This document shows positions 7,942-16,116 of a stretch of DNA of 51,666 bases, in pieces. The DNA is taken from the NCBI RefSeq assembly GCF_025642785.1, contig NZ_JANZKU010000028.1:1-51666 (forward strand), read 5' to 3'. The position numbers and the translations under genes were made by a program. This DNA comes from Pseudomonas sp. RIT-PI-AD (GTDB lineage: Bacteria; Pseudomonadota; Gammaproteobacteria; Pseudomonadales; Pseudomonadaceae). The notes beneath the pieces were generated by a model. The model made no database searches. It was not told the DNA's origin and worked only from the letters and a program-made list of their open reading frames with translations. Every line of letters starts with the position of its first letter. Within the stretch, counting starts at the first letter, position 1.

Positions 7942-8347
7942 GAACCCGACCCCGGTACCGCTGCTGGACCCCTGGGACGACGCCGAGCGCCTCGCCCGTT
8001 ACCTCGCGGACCCGCAGCACAGGGTCACCATCGGCCTGGGCGCCGAATGGTGCGGCCTGTGCCAGACCTTCAAGCCGCTGTTCCAGGCGCGCGCAGCCGA
8101 GACCGGCAACCCGCGCGAGCACTGGCTATGGCTGAACCTGGAAGAGCATGCGGAGCTGCTGGGCGATTTCTTCCCGGAAACGCTTCCGCTGGTCTGGGTT
8201 TACCAGGGCGGATTGTTGCGCTACGCCCAGGTGCTGCTGACGCCCACCGAGGACAGCGCCGAGCTGGAAATCACGCTGCACAGCCTCGAGATCGCTCCGC
8301 CGGTGGATGTCGGAGCCCGCCTGAGTCGGGCCGACTGGGCCTCCTGA
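7934..8347 (+). CDS. Small thioredoxin-fold protein, last gene of the T6SS cluster
   Basis: A 137-residue protein with ATG at 7934, inside the last codons of the TIGR02270 gene (8-base overlap). The centre reads IGLGAEWCGLCQTFKPLFQ, a thioredoxin-type WCxxC active site (Cys37 and Cys40 by my count), followed by WLWLNLEEH and a cis-Pro-like TLPLVWVYQGG turn before the strand LLRYAQVLL. That is the thioredoxin fold in reduced form. No signal peptide is visible, so it is probably cytoplasmic. Overlap with its neighbour and the twelve-cysteine toxin in the same cluster make a role in keeping an effector reduced or refolding it an attractive idea, but this is inference. A generic thioredoxin-like protein unrelated to secretion cannot be excluded. 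Confidence 0.75.
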   Translation: MPENPTPVPLLDPWDDAERLARYLADPQHRVTIGLGAEWCGLCQTFKPLFQARAAETGNPREHWLWLNLEEHAELLGDFFPETLPLVWVYQGGLLRYAQVLLTPTEDSAELEITLHSLEIAPPVDVGARLSRADWAS

Positions 8348-8500
8348 ACCGGCGCAAGCGACCGGTTTCGCGCCCGGCGGCAGGATGTCCGCGAGTCGCC
8401 CTCCCGAGTATCCGTGCCACCGCCCTCGCGGGGACGGTGGCTTCTCCCGAAACGATCCAGCCGCTCCCGGAACTCAGCCGCTCGGGACGCGGTTCAGGGT

Positions 8501-8938
8501 TCACTCGGCCGCGGATTGCTGCAGGTAGTCGGTGAGGAAGTGCTCGGGATTGCCGGCCTGGGACAGCGCGTCGTCGTAGCCGAGCGGCAGTTCCTGGCTT
8601 TCCCCCGGCAGGTGCAGTTCACCGTGGTTGCCGCGCAGGATCAGCACGACGAATGGCTGGCCGTCCACGTCCGTCGAGTAGCGAACGTCTTTCGCGGTTT
8701 TCTCCACGGCCATTTTCTGGATGCGCATGTTCCAGTCGTGGTCGATGCCGCCGATCTGTACCAGCGCCTGGTTGGCCGAGCGCTCGTCGACGCGCAGCGT
8801 CCAGACCTTGAGCCCCTGCTGGCCGCTGTAGGCGATCACCTGGTTGCCGATCGGAGGACGCGGGCTTTCGGCGGCGAAGGCCGGCGCCGTCAGCAGAATA
8901 CCGAGGATGAGTGCCAGCCGATTGAGTGTCTTCAACAT
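8501..8938 (-). CDS. Small exported protein of unknown function
   Basis: A 145-residue protein read leftward from ATG at 8938, preceded by AGGA at the expected distance. It begins with a classical Sec signal peptide: MLKTLNRLALILGILL then TAPAFA followed by AES, so cleavage is expected after Ala22 and the mature protein is periplasmic or secreted. The mature part has no cysteine and alternates beta-like segments (NQVIAYSGQQGLKVWTLRVD, FVVLILRGNHGELHLPG) with charged turns; a conserved-looking VQIGGIDHDWNMRIQKMAV block lies in the middle. No family was recognised. It lies about 500 bases downstream of the TctC-like genes on the same strand and convergent with the T6SS cluster, so its operon membership is unclear. 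The frame is open further upstream, but only this start gives a signal peptide and ribosome binding site. Confidence 0.7.
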   Translation of the reverse strand: MLKTLNRLALILGILLTAPAFAAESPRPPIGNQVIAYSGQQGLKVWTLRVDERSANQALVQIGGIDHDWNMRIQKMAVEKTAKDVRYSTDVDGQPFVVLILRGNHGELHLPGESQELPLGYDDALSQAGNPEHFLTDYLQQSAAE

Positions 8939-9437
8939 TGTCTTGGGTTCCTGTCGGGAATGAGTCGATGCCATGGGGCGAATCGAACGCGGCCTCGCGA
9001 TCCGGTGCACAGGGACTTCCGGGCGTGCCCGGTTTTCTGGCCCCTGCCGTCCGTCTGCGAACTGCGGCCCGCCAGGGTACACAAGCGTGGCGAGCGTGGC
9101 GTGCTCGACCGGAAGTCGTGTTCGCGAGGGCCGGAAACAGACTGGGCCGAAAAACGGCATTCGGCTGCGTCGGTGGAGCCCATATTCCCGGCCCCTGGCC
9201 CGTGCGGGCCTCCGACGGCGTTCGGTCCCTTCCACCGGCAAGCGGACGATCCGCGAGGTTCGCGAATCGCTCCGGTCGGCGTCGCGGCGCTCGTTCCAGG
9301 CTTCGCGCGGCGAACAAGCGCTGGGCCTTCGGCGGGCGACGCGAGCCTTCCCAGGCTTTCGACTCTCCGGTCCACCCCTGCGGGCGGTCGGTTCGCTCAG
9401 GCGTTCGTGTCCACCGCCGTCTGGCCGGCCGTGCCGC
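8939..9437. other. Intergenic stretch between the small exported protein and the first TctC-like gene
   Basis: About 500 bases rich in CGG/CCG with overlapping chance frames on both strands; none shows a recognisable protein, a good start region or a clear promoter. No tRNA, repeat or strong hairpin was noticed. It probably contains the 5' region of the leftward exported-protein gene. Confidence 0.5.
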
Positions 9438-10421
9438 TCAACCGATCTGGCTGATGCCATAGGTCCGCACCATCTTGCCGTAGATGGCGATTTCCCGGCG
9501 CATGCGTTCGCGGATGTCTGGCGGCTCCAGGCTGACCTGGTTCAGCAGCAGGTCCTGTTGCAGGCGGGCGAATTCGGCGGTGGCCTGCATCGCGTTGATC
9601 TTCGCGCGCAGGTCCTTGGCGGTGGCATCGGGCAGGCGGGCGGGCGCGAACCAGCCGTACCAGCCGATGATGTCCATGTCGTTCACGCCTTCCTCGGCGA
9701 AGGTCGGCGTGCTCGGCCAGCCCTTGATCCGCTGGCCGCCGGTCACCGCCAGCGAGCGCAGTTGCCCGCCGCCCAGCAACGCGTTATTGCCCGCGACGGT
9801 GATGGCGGCGGCCAGGCTCTTGGTCTGCAGGTCGTGCATCAGCGGCTTGACCGCCTTGTAGGGCTGCGGTCGCAACGCGATTTCCTTGTTGCGCGCCAGG
9901 ACCAGGCTCACCAGGTGGGCCTGGGAACCATGCAGCGAGAAGCCGATATCGCGGTACTCGGGGTTTTCCGCGACCCAGTCGAGGTAATGCTTGAGGGTGA
10001 CCACGCTGACCGGCACCGCGGGCCCAAGGGTCAGGGAGTAGGGAAAATCCCCCAGCAGCGCCAGGGGCGTGAAGTCTTCGAGCGGATCGTAGTTGAGTGA
10101 ACTGTAAACGTTGGGGTGCATCACCATGGAGCCTGACTGCACCTGGAGCAGGGTGCCGCCATCCGCCGGCGCGCCCTTGACGGTCTCCGAGGCTTCCTGG
10201 CTGTTGCGGGCCTCGTGGATTTCCAGCTGGTACTCGGTGTTGAGTTGTTTGGACAGGATCTCCAGGGCGCCGCTCGCCAGCTTGTGACCGGTCGCCCCGG
10301 CCGGCAGGCCGTAGAGCAAGCGGCCGGGCGCGGTCGGGGTTTGCGCCCGCAAGGCGCCGGGAAGCGCGGCGCCCAGGGCGAGCAGGGCGGTGTGGCATAG
10401 AAAGGATCTGCGATCGTACAT
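9438..10421 (-). CDS. TctC/Bug-type solute-binding protein 1, Tat signal
   Basis: A 327-residue protein read leftward from ATG 10421, with AAGGAG well placed upstream. The N-terminus MYDRRSFLCHTALLAL with ALRA before Gln27 is a twin-arginine (RRxFL) signal peptide. The mature part follows the tripartite tricarboxylate receptor (TctC, also called Bug) plan: GRLLYGLPAGATGHKLA, the ligand-loop region (here ARNSQEASETVKGAPADGGT), YDPLEDFTPLALLGD, and late WYGWFAPARLPDA. Family members bind carboxylates or other small molecules in the periplasm for a TctA/TctB permease, but no tctA or tctB gene is present. It is the last of three tandem paralogues lying behind exporter genes on the same strand, 122 bases after the second copy. 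Function in transport is doubtful; orphan Bug proteins often serve as sensors or carriers. Confidence 0.85.
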   Translation of the reverse strand: MYDRRSFLCHTALLALGAALPGALRAQTPTAPGRLLYGLPAGATGHKLASGALEILSKQLNTEYQLEIHEARNSQEASETVKGAPADGGTLLQVQSGSMVMHPNVYSSLNYDPLEDFTPLALLGDFPYSLTLGPAVPVSVVTLKHYLDWVAENPEYRDIGFSLHGSQAHLVSLVLARNKEIALRPQPYKAVKPLMHDLQTKSLAAAITVAGNNALLGGGQLRSLAVTGGQRIKGWPSTPTFAEEGVNDMDIIGWYGWFAPARLPDATAKDLRAKINAMQATAEFARLQQDLLLNQVSLEPPDIRERMRREIAIYGKMVRTYGISQIG

Positions 10422-10543
10422 AACGTGCTCCTTGCGTGTCGGTGGCGGCTTGCCCCTCGTGCGCGACATCCGTGGCGGGGGCTGGCCTTGCCGGTGGCTG
10501 CGGACGGCGCGCTCGGACGCGCGTGCCTCGCTGCGCTGGGCGT

Positions 10544-11521
10544 TCAGTCGATCGGTTTGAGGCCGTAGCCGTGCATCAGCTTGCCGTAGGTGGACATTTC
10601 CTGGCGCATGCGCTCCTGGATCTGCTCCGGCTCCAGCGAGACCGGGTTCAGCAACAGGCGTTTCTGCAGGTCCTTGAACTCCGCGGTGGCCTGCATGCCC
10701 TTGATCTTCTCGCGCAGGGCTTGAGCGGTAGCCGCCGGCAGGCCGGCGGGCGCGAACCAGCCATACCACCCGGCGATGTTCAGATCGGCCAGGCCCGCCT
10801 CGAGGAAGGTGGGGATATCGGGCCAGATGTCCTGCCGCTGGCTGCCGGTCACCGCGATGGGGCGAAGGCCGTTGCCACCCAGCACGGCATTGTTGCCGGC
10901 CACCATGATGCAGGCGGCCAGGGTCTGGTTGCGCATGTCCGCCACCATGGCTTTGACCGCCTTGTAGGCCTGCGGCATCAAGCCATAAGCCTTGCTATGC
11001 ATCAGCACCAGGGCGGCCAGGTGGCCCTGGGAGCCATACAGGGAGTAGCCGATATCGCGGAATTCCGGGTTTTGCTCGACCCAGCCAAGGTAGCCTTCGA
11101 GGGTGGTGACGCTGGCGGGCACCGCGGGGCCGAGGGTCAGTGTGTAGACGTAGTCGCCCATCAGCGCCAGGGGCGTGAAGTCCTTGAGCGGGTCGTAGGC
11201 CAGCGAGCGGTACATGCTCGGGAACAGCACCATCGAACTCGACTGGACCTGGAGCAGGGTGGTGCCGTCGGCCGGGGCCGCCTTGACCCGCTCCGAGGCC
11301 TCCAGGGTGTTGCGATCGGCGACGATTTCCAGTCGATAGTCCATGTCGAAGCGGCTGGAGAGGATTTCCAGCGCGCCATCGGCCAGCTCGTTGCCGATGG
11401 CGCCCGCGGGAATGCCGAACACCAGGCGCCCGGTTTTCGGCTGGGCGCGCAACAGGGGCGTCAGGCTCGCGCCAAGCGCCAGGGCGCCGGTACGGTAGAG
11501 GAACGTTCTGCGATCGATCAT
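10544..11521 (-). CDS. TctC/Bug-type solute-binding protein 2, Tat signal
   Basis: A 325-residue protein starting at ATG 11521, behind AAGGAGGG, which decides this start over an ATG slightly upstream. The signal peptide has the twin-arginine pattern MIDRRTFLYRTGALALG with LLRA before Gln27. The mature protein is clearly paralogous to its neighbours: GRLVFGIPAGAIGNELADGA, DRNTLEASERVKAAPADGTT, YDPLKDFTPLALMGDYVYTL, GYSLYGSQGHLAALVLMHS, and WYGWFAPAGLPAATAQAL. The third block, GSQGHL, is shared by all three copies and is unlike the usual AGxGSxxH block of TctC proteins, so the three form a distinct subgroup. It sits 76 bases after copy 3 and 122 before copy 1. Ligand unknown; no permease partner nearby. 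Confidence 0.87.
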   Translation of the reverse strand: MIDRRTFLYRTGALALGASLTPLLRAQPKTGRLVFGIPAGAIGNELADGALEILSSRFDMDYRLEIVADRNTLEASERVKAAPADGTTLLQVQSSSMVLFPSMYRSLAYDPLKDFTPLALMGDYVYTLTLGPAVPASVTTLEGYLGWVEQNPEFRDIGYSLYGSQGHLAALVLMHSKAYGLMPQAYKAVKAMVADMRNQTLAACIMVAGNNAVLGGNGLRPIAVTGSQRQDIWPDIPTFLEAGLADLNIAGWYGWFAPAGLPAATAQALREKIKGMQATAEFKDLQKRLLLNPVSLEPEQIQERMRQEMSTYGKLMHGYGLKPID

Positions 11522-11597
11522 ACGATGCCCTCCTTGCAAAGGCGCTTCCGCCGTTTTCCTTGGTCAAGCCATGTGTTCGCGTCGACGACGGCTGCCG

Positions 11598-12584
11598 TCA
11601 TTCGAGCTTGTTCAGGTCGTAGGTCTTCACCAACTGCCCGTAATGGGCGATCTCTTCGCGGGTGCGTTGGTCGATCTGTTCCGGGGTCAGCACCAGCGGC
11701 GTCAGCAACAGCTGTTTCTGCAACGTGGCGAACTGCGGGCTCGTCTGCAAGGCGGCGAGCTTCTGCCGCAGTCCTCCCGTGACCTCGGCGGGTGTCGCCG
11801 CCGGGGCGTACCAGGCGAACCAGGCGTTGATGTCCATGTCGGTGACGCCCTGTTCCAGCAGGGTGGGAATGCCCGGCCAATACGCCACGCGTTTCGCCGT
11901 GGTCACACCCAGGGAGCGCAGCTTGCCGCCGGTCCAGAGCGAGGCGTTGCCGTTGCCGGCGGCGGTGAAGCCGGCCGCCAGGGTGCCGTTCAACAGGTCG
12001 TTGATCATCATGGCCGAGCCCCTGTAGGGCTGGGCACGGACAGTCACCCCCTTGGAGCGCGCGAGGATGAGGGTGGAGAGGTGGCCCTGGGAGCCATAGA
12101 TGGAAAAGCCCACGTCGCGGAAGTCGGGGTTGTCCGATAGCCACGCCAGGTACTGGGCCACCGTGGCGATGTTGGTGGGCACCAGGGCGCCGACCGTCAG
12201 CGACAGGGCGAACTCGCCCAGGGTCGCCAGGGGCGAGAAATCCTTCAGCGGGTCGTAGCCCAGCGAGTTGTAGACATTCGGCAACAGGCACATGGAGGTG
12301 GATTGCGCCTGTAGCAGCACGCTTCCGTCCGGCGGCCCGTTCTTGACCTGCTCGCTGGCCTCGCGGGTATTGCGCGCGTCGATGTTCTCCAGTCGATAGT
12401 CCATGCCCAGGCCCGCCAGTACCGGCAGGCAACCCTGGGCCAGTTGGGTGCCGGTGGCGCCGGGCGGATAGCCGAACAACAGGCGTCCCTTCTTCGGTCC
12501 CTGGTCTGCGGCGCGCGCGGAGGGCAAGCCGCTGGCGATCAGCAAGGTGCCCGCCCCCCTGAGAAAAGTTCTGCGGTCGATCAT
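11598..12584 (-). CDS. TctC/Bug-type solute-binding protein 3, Tat signal
   Basis: A 328-residue protein read leftward from ATG 12584, with AGGTGA upstream. The twin-arginine signal is MIDRRTFLRGAGTLL with cleavage expected near SARA (Ala25). The mature part aligns throughout with the two following copies: GRLLFGYPPGATGTQLAQG, ARNTREASEQVKNGPPDGSV, YDPLKDFSPLATLGEFAL, GFSIYGSQGHLSTLILARS and AWFAWYAPAATPAEV. It is the first of the three in transcription order and begins only 31 bases after the stop of the M50-HlyD membrane protease gene, so it is most likely cotranscribed with the exporter genes. That link is the main reason to suspect a role in the export or surface system rather than in nutrient uptake. 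Confidence 0.87.
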   Translation of the reverse strand: MIDRRTFLRGAGTLLIASGLPSARAADQGPKKGRLLFGYPPGATGTQLAQGCLPVLAGLGMDYRLENIDARNTREASEQVKNGPPDGSVLLQAQSTSMCLLPNVYNSLGYDPLKDFSPLATLGEFALSLTVGALVPTNIATVAQYLAWLSDNPDFRDVGFSIYGSQGHLSTLILARSKGVTVRAQPYRGSAMMINDLLNGTLAAGFTAAGNGNASLWTGGKLRSLGVTTAKRVAYWPGIPTLLEQGVTDMDINAWFAWYAPAATPAEVTGGLRQKLAALQTSPQFATLQKQLLLTPLVLTPEQIDQRTREEIAHYGQLVKTYDLNKLE

Positions 12585-12615
12585 GTTCGGTCACCTGGAT
12601 GGAAGTGGGCCATGA

Positions 12616-14730
12616 TTACTCCCGCAGTTCGGCGACCAGCAATTGCCAGATGCGCGAGAGTGTTTGCACGGCCAGGCTCTGTGCGGTGGCCGAAAGCTGG
12701 ATTTCGCCGCGTATCGCCTGCGGCAGGCCCTCGACGGGCTGCTCGTCGACGCTGAAGTTGACCCGGTGCTGGGCGACCACCGGCACCGATTTGCCGTCGT
12801 CGTTGGCCTGGGTGGCGATCGGCCCGCTGTAGCGCGAGGCGAGGCTGTCGGGGGTGATGAATTCGCTGGCGCTGTGTTCCACCGCGACCAGGGCCACCGG
12901 GTATTTCGGCAGGCTGGGTTCGTCGGCGAGGAACACCCCCTGGGCGCCGATCTGCAGGCGCCACAGGTCCTTTTCGCTGACGAAGCCGAAGGCGTCGCGT
13001 TGCCGGCCATGCAGCAGGCGACCCAGGGTGGTGTTGGGGCGTACCCATTGGCCGACCTGCAGGTTGACCGGCATGTCCACCAGCAAGCCGTCGTCCGGCG
13101 CCCGCCATTGCAGCATCGCCGCGCGGGCGGCGAGGCCGTCGAGATCGGCGCGGGCCTGCAAGTGCTGCTGGCGCAGCACGATGGTCTCGGCGCGGTCCTT
13201 GACGTCGCCGCCGATGCGGTCGAGCCGCTCGCGGGCGATGGTCAGGTTCAGTTGCGCGGTGGCCCGCTTGCTTTCCAGCTCGGGGGAATGGAAGCGCATC
13301 AGCAATTGGCCCTTGCGCACGAAGGTGTCGGGCTGGACGAGGATTTCCTCGATACGGGCGTTTTCCGGTGCCTGGATCGGGGTTTCGTATTGCCACCCGA
13401 GCATGGCCGGCACGCTGACGTGCCGGTCCAGCGGCAGCAGGAACAGCCCCAGCAGCACCAGCGCCGACAGCGCCAGGCCCATCCGTCGCCGGCCCCCGAT
13501 GCCCTGGCGCAGCGACCACCCATGCTGGACCACGCGCAGGATGCGGCGGCCCACGTACTGCCAGAGGGCGTAGCCGAGCAGCAGCACCCCGGCGGTCTTG
13601 AACAGGGAGCGGTAGGCGAACCAGGCGATGCTGCAACTGAGGACGATCTGGTACAGCCAGACCAGGGTGCCATAGGCCAGGAAGAAGGCCGCGCGGCCCC
13701 GCGAGGCGGGTTCCGGCGGCGGCTCCACCGGGCCCAGCAGCAGGCGGCCGAGCAGCCATTGGCCGTAGGCCAGGGCGCGCGGTTGCAGGTTCTCCAGCTT
13801 CAGCGCGTCGCTGAGGAAGTAATAGCCGTCGAAGCGCGACAGCGGGTTGAGGTTGATCAGCAGGCTGGTCAGCCAACTGGTGGTGGCGATGACGAACGCC
13901 ACGCTGCGTACCGTGCCTTCGGGAAACACCGCCCAGGCGAGGGTCGCCAGGCCGGCGACGAAGGTCTCGGCCATGACTCCGCCGGCGGCGATCCACATGC
14001 GCTGGCGGGCATCGTTGAGCCGGGCCACGTCGCCCAGTTCGGTGTACAGCATGGGGATGCCCATGAAGATCGAGATGCCCATGCTGCCGACCCGGCAGCC
14101 GCGGATGACCGCCATGTAGGCGTGGCCCAGCTCGTGGATCAGCTTCAGGCCGATCAGCGCGCATCCGTAGGCGAGCACCCCCTGGGCGGAAAAGAAGTCG
14201 CTGAAGGTGCCGACGAACTGGTCCCACTGGCGGCTGGTCAGGTACAGGCCCAGCAGGGTGAGGAGCGCCCAGGCCGTGACGAAGCCACGGTGTCCGATGG
14301 CGCGCATCAGCGGCAGGCAGGATTCGATCAGCCCATGGGGGTTCCACAGCGGCATGCGGAAGGCCATCAGCCGGTTGAGCCAGCCGCGCAGGCCCTGGCC
14401 GCGCAGCCGCTCGGTCTGCTCGGCCAGCCGCAGGTAGGCCTGGCGGCCGCCGGAAAGCAGCAGGTGATGATTGCCGAGGAAACGCAGCAGGCCGTCCAGC
14501 GACTCCTCGTCGAGCCGTTCCTTGCGCTCGTGCAGGGCCGCGCGCAGAGCGCCGATGCTGCCGCAGGGCCACAGCGACAGCAGCGCTACGTCGGCCTCGC
14601 CGATCAGGAAGAAGCGGTGTTGCAGCGGGTCGTACAGGCGCCAGCGGGGAATGCCCTCCAGGCTGGCGCTGGCCGGTTCCAGGCGCAGTTCCTGGCGCAG
14701 CGGCGGCAACAGGGCATCGTCGCGGAGCAC
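12616..14730 (-). CDS. Membrane M50 zinc metalloprotease fused to a HlyD-like periplasmic domain
   Basis: A 704-residue protein, probably starting at GTG 14730, two bases after the stop of the preceding gene; no better in-frame ATG exists. Residues about 25-60 (RWRLYDPLQHRFFLIGEADV) resemble the PqqD-like N-terminal region of putative peptide zinc metalloproteases. Membrane helices flank KLIHELGHAYMAVIRG, where His199-Glu200-x-x-His203 is the HExxH zinc site of family M50 (site-2 proteases), and NLNPLSRFDGYYF supplies the third ligand Asp301. About residues 370-445 contain more hydrophobic helices, and 447-620 a HlyD/biotinyl-lipoyl-like hairpin domain (YETPIQAPENARIEEILVQP, VRKGQLLMRFHSPELESKRA). 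All catalytic residues are present. It likely works in the inner membrane with the adaptors encoded just upstream, perhaps processing or handing over the giant surface protein; this role is inferred. Confidence 0.85.
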   Translation of the reverse strand: MLRDDALLPPLRQELRLEPASASLEGIPRWRLYDPLQHRFFLIGEADVALLSLWPCGSIGALRAALHERKERLDEESLDGLLRFLGNHHLLLSGGRQAYLRLAEQTERLRGQGLRGWLNRLMAFRMPLWNPHGLIESCLPLMRAIGHRGFVTAWALLTLLGLYLTSRQWDQFVGTFSDFFSAQGVLAYGCALIGLKLIHELGHAYMAVIRGCRVGSMGISIFMGIPMLYTELGDVARLNDARQRMWIAAGGVMAETFVAGLATLAWAVFPEGTVRSVAFVIATTSWLTSLLINLNPLSRFDGYYFLSDALKLENLQPRALAYGQWLLGRLLLGPVEPPPEPASRGRAAFFLAYGTLVWLYQIVLSCSIAWFAYRSLFKTAGVLLLGYALWQYVGRRILRVVQHGWSLRQGIGGRRRMGLALSALVLLGLFLLPLDRHVSVPAMLGWQYETPIQAPENARIEEILVQPDTFVRKGQLLMRFHSPELESKRATAQLNLTIARERLDRIGGDVKDRAETIVLRQQHLQARADLDGLAARAAMLQWRAPDDGLLVDMPVNLQVGQWVRPNTTLGRLLHGRQRDAFGFVSEKDLWRLQIGAQGVFLADEPSLPKYPVALVAVEHSASEFITPDSLASRYSGPIATQANDDGKSVPVVAQHRVNFSVDEQPVEGLPQAIRGEIQLSATAQSLAVQTLSRIWQLLVAELRE

Positions 14731-14732
14731 GG

Positions 14733-16109
14733 TCAGACCCCGACGTACTGGCGCACGACGGCGATGGGCCGGCGCAGCAACTGGAAGGCCAGGGGCGCGT
14801 AGTCGCCATAGACCCGCGCGGTGCCGCGGGCGCCGATGCGCGGTGTCGAGCCGCCCTGGGGCAGGGCGATGACGGTGTAGCTGGTGACCCCGGCGGAGGT
14901 GGTGTGCGGCGTGTAGCTGACCGATTGCAGCTGCGCCTTCAGGCCGCCCAAGGGGGCGCTTTCCAGGTAGATGCTGACCGGGTTGCCCTGGGCCAGCTCG
15001 ATGGCATTGCCGGTGGACAGGTCGATGCGGTAGGTCACCCGCGAAGGGTCGGCGACCTGGAGGATTTCCTCGCCCACCATCACCGAGCGGCCTTCCCAGT
15101 CGCGCCGGTCGCTGTACACCGCCAGTCCGTTGATCGGGCTGCGCACCAGGGTGCGTTGCAGGACTTCCAGGGCGTAGTCGTAGCTGACCCGGGCGAGGTC
15201 GTGCTCGGCCGCGGCGATGGCCATTTCGTGGGCCGCCTCCGGGTCCTTGAACGCGGCGGCGGAGGTGCGGCTGTCGCGCGCTTCGGCCACCGCCAACTGC
15301 TGCTGGGCGAGGACCATTTCGTTCCGTGGCTGGATATCCTCGAACTGCACCAGCGGCTGATTGGCCTGCACCGGGGTGTTGGGCGCCACCAACAGGCTCT
15401 TGATCACTCCGTTGATCGGCGCGGTGAGGATGTACGGCTGATCGGCGATGACCTCCACCGGAGCCATGATGCTCAGCCGCACCGGTATCAGGGCCGCGCC
15501 GACCAGCAGCGCCGCGGCCACGGCCAGGCTCTTCTTCGACATCGGCAGGCGTTCGTACCAGCGCCGTTGCGGGGCAAAGACGCGCCAGGCGTGGCCGTAG
15601 GTATCGCCCAGCCGCTTCAGCAAGGCCTGTTCGCGGGTGCCGAAGGGGGTGCCGCGAAGGAACAGCGCCCCGGCGCTGGCCGTTTCGGGTCCGTCCGCTA
15701 ACGGCAGCCACAACGCGTGGCGCAGCGGGAAATCGTTCAGCGCGACTTGCCTCGGGTCGCTGGCGAGCGCCGGCAGTTCGGTGGACCAGGCCACGCCCAG
15801 CCTGGCCGCCCGATCCTGTTCGACGAGCCAGGCCTGCAACGCGCGCGCCAGGGGCGTATGGCGATCCGCGACCGGCAGGCCGGAGATCGCCCGGAGTTGG
15901 AACGCGCCGCCGCGCCGCGAACGGCGCCAGACCAGAGCCTGCCCATAGGGCACGATGTCCTTGACGGCGTTGACCAGGTGGAACCACAACGCCTGCTCCG
16001 ACGCCTGCTGCCGGACCTCCGCCTCCAGGGCCAGCAGGCGCATCGCCGCGGCGTTCGCCTTCTCCGCCTCGCCGGTGGCGAGCGGTGGCAGTTGCACGTT
16101 GACGTTCAT
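14733..16109 (-). CDS. GAF-HlyD fusion: membrane-fusion adaptor with a cytoplasmic GAF-like domain
   Basis: A 458-residue protein from ATG 16109, seven bases after the stop of the lipoprotein adaptor; an upstream ATG at 16130 or 16151 would overlap that gene. Residues about 10-185 are soluble and look like a GAF domain (ALVWRRSRRGGAFQLRAISG, FPLRHALWLPLADG, ASAGALFLRG). One membrane helix follows MSKK at residue 190 (SLAVAAALLVGAALIPV). The rest is a HlyD-type adaptor: IMAPVEVIADQPYILTAPIN, GVIKSLLVAPNTPVQANQPL, a hairpin rich in Ala/Glu, then TLVRSPINGLAVYSDRRDWE and GEEILQVADPSRVTYRID. Positive charges before the helix place the GAF part in the cytoplasm and the adaptor in the periplasm. 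A ligand-sensing domain built into an export adaptor is uncommon; it could gate export. Confidence 0.82.
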   Translation of the reverse strand: MNVNVQLPPLATGEAEKANAAAMRLLALEAEVRQQASEQALWFHLVNAVKDIVPYGQALVWRRSRRGGAFQLRAISGLPVADRHTPLARALQAWLVEQDRAARLGVAWSTELPALASDPRQVALNDFPLRHALWLPLADGPETASAGALFLRGTPFGTREQALLKRLGDTYGHAWRVFAPQRRWYERLPMSKKSLAVAAALLVGAALIPVRLSIMAPVEVIADQPYILTAPINGVIKSLLVAPNTPVQANQPLVQFEDIQPRNEMVLAQQQLAVAEARDSRTSAAAFKDPEAAHEMAIAAAEHDLARVSYDYALEVLQRTLVRSPINGLAVYSDRRDWEGRSVMVGEEILQVADPSRVTYRIDLSTGNAIELAQGNPVSIYLESAPLGGLKAQLQSVSYTPHTTSAGVTSYTVIALPQGGSTPRIGARGTARVYGDYAPLAFQLLRRPIAVVRQYVGV

Positions 16110-16116
16110 CGCGGCG

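Noticed and set aside
8939-9437. Extended frame upstream of the small exported protein
   Set aside because: The extension is Arg-rich and disordered in appearance and would hide a clear signal peptide that starts at 8938.
9438-12584. A complete tripartite tricarboxylate transporter
   Set aside because: Only solute-binding proteins are present; neither the 12-helix TctA nor the small TctB subunit occurs anywhere in the window.
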